Source of the DNA: Erythrobacter sp.
GTDB taxonomy: Bacteria; Pseudomonadota; Alphaproteobacteria; Sphingomonadales; Sphingomonadaceae
Length of the DNA stretch: 47,348 bases
Assembly (NCBI GenBank): GCA_023653115.1
Contig: JAMNXO010000015.1
Coordinates: forward strand, 1 to 47,348
Direction of reading: 5' to 3'
Part shown: positions 43,554-47,348 of the stretch, piece by piece
Layout: the number at the start of each line of letters is the position of its first letter
Position numbering within the stretch: the stretch's first letter is position 1
The notes under the pieces: model-generated
The model's input: only the letters and a program-made list of their open reading frames with translations
Told to the model about the DNA's origin: nothing
Databases searched by the model: none
Made by a program: the position numbers and the translations under genes

Positions 43554-44228
43554 TTGTCAACCCGCCGAACATCGGTTGCTGAAAAAAACTTATCCTGCGG
43601 CAAGCCGGTGCGCAAGCCCGGCCGTCCGCTCGATGCGGCCAAGCGGCGCGCGATTGTCGAGACGGCGGCTCAGCACTTCTTCGCGAATGGTTATGCCGCC
43701 ACCGCGATCGAGCAGGTCGCGGCCGATGCGGGCGTCTCCAAGGTCACGATCTACAACCAGTTCGGCGACAAGCGCGCGCTGTTTGCCGCCGCGGTGGAAT
43801 GCGAGTGCGAGAAGATGCGCGGACATTTCTCGCTGGAGGCGATGCCCAGCGGCACCATTCGCGAACGCCTTATCGCTATCGGCGAGGCAATCTTTGCCTT
43901 TCTGTTCCGACCGGAGATGATCCAGTTCGAGCGCCGTATCGCTGCCGAAACGGAAGTCGAACCGGCAATTGGTGCGGCCTTCCTCGAAGCCGGGCCGTGG
44001 CGCATGAAACACGCGTTTGCCGCCTTTCTGCGCCATGCGGTCAGCATCGGTGAGTTGCGGATCGACGACGCCGAACTCGCCGCCGAACAATTCGTGTCGA
44101 TGTGCAAGGGGATGGGCGATCTCGAACGCCGCTTCGGGGCGGAGGTCACGCCGGAAAACAGTGCACGCCGGATCGCAGGGGCCGTCGAAGTGTTTCTGGC
44201 CGCCTATGGCACAGCCAACCATCGATAA
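43554..44228 (+). CDS. TetR/AcrR family transcriptional regulator
   Basis: A 224-residue TetR-family regulator. The DNA-binding domain spans about residues 28-75 (AAKRRAIVETAAQHFFANGY, then VAADAGVSKVTIYNQFGDKRALF). A C-terminal helical ligand domain with a TetR_C-like core follows. The start is uncertain: TTG 43554 begins the longest frame; a GTG at 43608 would give a more usual length of about 206 residues, and neither has a clear Shine-Dalgarno. It diverges from the ABC exporter operon, with palindromes between them, so it is the likely local repressor. Confidence 0.9.
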   Translation: MSTRRTSVAEKNLSCGKPVRKPGRPLDAAKRRAIVETAAQHFFANGYAATAIEQVAADAGVSKVTIYNQFGDKRALFAAAVECECEKMRGHFSLEAMPSGTIRERLIAIGEAIFAFLFRPEMIQFERRIAAETEVEPAIGAAFLEAGPWRMKHAFAAFLRHAVSIGELRIDDAELAAEQFVSMCKGMGDLERRFGAEVTPENSARRIAGAVEVFLAAYGTANHR

Positions 44229-44333
44229 TTCGCATCACGCTGTTCGAAAATTAGCATCATGGCGGGAATGGCGCATTATCTTGCCATTCACTCTCGGCAT
44301 CCTACATTGCTGCAGACGAAAGGAATCCAGCCG

Positions 44334-46289
<1,956 letters not shown>

Positions 46290-46315
46290 TCCCCTCACCA
46301 ATCTTACAGCCATCA

Positions 46316-46352
46316 CCAAGGGGGCGCCGGGAGCAATTCCGGCGCCCTTTGG
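46316..46352. terminator. Rho-independent terminator after ftsH
   Basis: A 9-bp perfect stem GGGCGCCGG (46322-46330) / CCGGCGCCC (46339-46347) with an 8-nt loop, then TTT. The flanking CCAA and TTGG extend the pairing. It lies 32 bp after the ftsH stop and before the convergent ParA-like gene, so it may serve both strands. Confidence 0.75.
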
Positions 46353-46384
46353 CATGGGCGCTTAGAGGCCGGGGCGCAGCGGGA

Positions 46385-47137
46385 TCAGCCAGGCGCCGGC
46401 GTCGCGGTAATCTGCGCGAGCTTGCGCTCTATTCCCTCCCACAAGCGCCCGAAGGCCAGCGCCGCAGGCGTGCGCGGCGCAAAGGTGCCGATCGGACGAC
46501 GTTGCACCGCGCATTGCTCAAGGCTGCTGACCATCGGGATGGCAGGCCACGCGGGGTTCGCCGCCAGCGCCTCAAGGTGCAGCGAGCGACGCCGGTCAAC
46601 CATCGAATAGACCGGCAGGATCGGTGGTGGCCGGGTGGTGTGGCGGCGGATTTCCTCGACCACATGATCCAGCGCGCGGGCCGAGAGCGGCGAAGGCGGC
46701 AGCGGCACGATCACCAGCGTGGCCGCACGCATCACCTGCGCGCTCAATTCATTGAGCACCAGCGGGCAATCGAGGATCAGCCGGTCATAGCTCCGCGCCA
46801 GCTGTTTGGAGAGCATCGCGATGCGGTGCCGCTGGCCCATCCGCAGCAGCATCGAATCCAGCTCGCGCAGACTGCTGTCCGCCGGCAACAAATCGAGCCC
46901 GGCATAGCTGCTCGGCTGGATCAGGGTCGCCGCCGGAATGTCGCCTGCAAACAGGCTGCGCGCTTGCCGTTTGCGCTGCGCCTCAAGCGCGAACATGAAC
47001 CCAGCGCCGTCGGCCGGATCAAGATCCCACAGCAGCGTGCGGCGCGCCGCGAGCTGGGCTGAACACCAGCCCAGATTGGTGGCAATGGTCGTCTTCCCGA
47101 CCCCGCCTTTCGAGGAATAGACTGCAATAACCGCCAT
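46385..47137 (-). CDS. ParA/MinD family ATPase
   Basis: A 250-residue deviant-Walker ATPase. The P-loop reads YSSKGGVGKTTIATNLGW with the signature Lys, followed by LLWDLDPADGAGF (Walker A') and LILDCPLVLNELS (Walker B). No ParB or parS was seen in the window, so it is an orphan. The C-terminal half is a plain Rossmann-like domain; roles range from protein or polysaccharide-machine positioning to plasmid-like segregation. A BcsQ-like cellulose role is possible but unproven. The ATG at 47137 is preferred; 47149 is an in-frame alternative. Confidence 0.85.
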   Translation of the reverse strand: MAVIAVYSSKGGVGKTTIATNLGWCSAQLAARRTLLWDLDPADGAGFMFALEAQRKRQARSLFAGDIPAATLIQPSSYAGLDLLPADSSLRELDSMLLRMGQRHRIAMLSKQLARSYDRLILDCPLVLNELSAQVMRAATLVIVPLPPSPLSARALDHVVEEIRRHTTRPPPILPVYSMVDRRRSLHLEALAANPAWPAIPMVSSLEQCAVQRRPIGTFAPRTPAALAFGRLWEGIERKLAQITATPAPG

Positions 47138-47217
47138 AACCTTAACCATACGCTTGGGCGGCCGGTTTTATTCCGGCTCAGCGTATCGTTGGTTGGCGGG
47201 TGATTATTCCAGAGCGC

Positions 47218-47348
47218 CTAGAACGCCCCCAGCACGCCCAAAATCAGCAGGAACAGCACCAGCACGATCTGGACGCAGGCGAACAGCACCGCAAACCGCC
47301 ACAAGGCCGAAAAGCGCGACAGTCCATAGGCGTGGCGCAGCTGCTTGT
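47218..47348 (-). CDS. C-terminal part of a membrane protein (cut by window edge)
   Basis: The last 42-43 codons of a gene on the minus strand that continues past the window. The product ends with a hydrophobic helix (ALWRFAVLFACVQIVLVLFL, then LILGVLGAF) preceded by the basic HAYGLSRF, an inside-to-membrane transition. It somewhat resembles the end of DUF3667 proteins, but too little is visible to assign a family. Confidence 0.65.
   Translation of the reverse strand, partial: KQLRHAYGLSRFSALWRFAVLFACVQIVLVLFLLILGVLGAF

Overview
This is a gene-dense, GC-rich chromosomal segment from an alphaproteobacterium, most likely Sphingomonadales and close to Erythrobacteraceae (Erythrobacter/Porphyrobacter type). 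The assignment rests on the gene complement and protein character: a GapR (DUF2312) nucleoid protein, an UrcA-family secreted protein, DUF1244 next to pyruvate kinase, separate DUF1214 and DUF1254 genes, a PilZ-XRE regulator, and an FtsH with a GSPGTGKT Walker A. No phage, insertion sequence with transposase, CRISPR array or rRNA was seen. No gene-free stretch reaches 300 bases. All ORFs kept are intact except one cut by the right edge.

Layout. 1-90: tRNA-Leu(CAG). 318-9830: an NDUFA9-like SDR, a Tat-lipoprotein dienelactone hydrolase divergent from a PQQ/heme c alcohol dehydrogenase, then nitronate monooxygenase-purU-VOC, an UrcA-family protein, and a PAS/degenerate-GGDEF gene just upstream of purT. 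9831-10057 is an AT-rich spacer holding a symmetric dyad, followed by a PilZ-XRE fusion regulator and lysC. 12179-17437: ubiG faces a tight seven-gene minus-strand run (yebC, DUF3147, ruvC, ArsC-like, pnuC, nadR-like, glpQ-like) that joins Holliday-junction resolution to nicotinamide riboside salvage. 17491-23187: a CPBP protease, YbjQ family, gapR, DUF1244, pyk, an I78-RidA-DUF1214-DUF1254 plus-strand run, and a CxxC protein of unknown function.

23313-27722 is a valine/isobutyrate catabolic operon: acyl-CoA dehydrogenase, VOC protein, 3-hydroxyisobutyryl-CoA hydrolase, enoyl-CoA hydratase and mmsB. A 131-bp terminal-inverted-repeat element sits directly before mmsB, and its hairpin contains the mmsB ribosome binding site. 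27719-37452 (minus) is a surface-polysaccharide and sulfate-activation block: cysD, cysNC and cysQ, then a GDP-mannose dehydrogenase-like enzyme, a family 4 glycosyltransferase, wecC, wecB, a 45-residue membrane microprotein and a TPR-like protein. This would supply acidic sugars and PAPS.

37596-39127 holds an AMACR/CaiB enzyme and a MaoC hydratase. 39101-43459 (minus) is a tripartite ABC exporter (FtsX-type permease, ATPase, HlyD adaptor, OprM-type outer membrane factor). It diverges from a TetR gene across two tandem palindromes. The window ends with ftsH and its terminator, a ParA-like ATPase and the C-terminus of a membrane protein.

The least ordinary parts are the PilZ-XRE regulator with neighbouring dyads and a degenerate GGDEF gene, the inverted-repeat element over the mmsB start, and the TetR double operator. 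The rest is mostly core metabolism. I did not find a defence island or an unmistakably new multi-gene system. No gene or domain assignment here was checked by database search.
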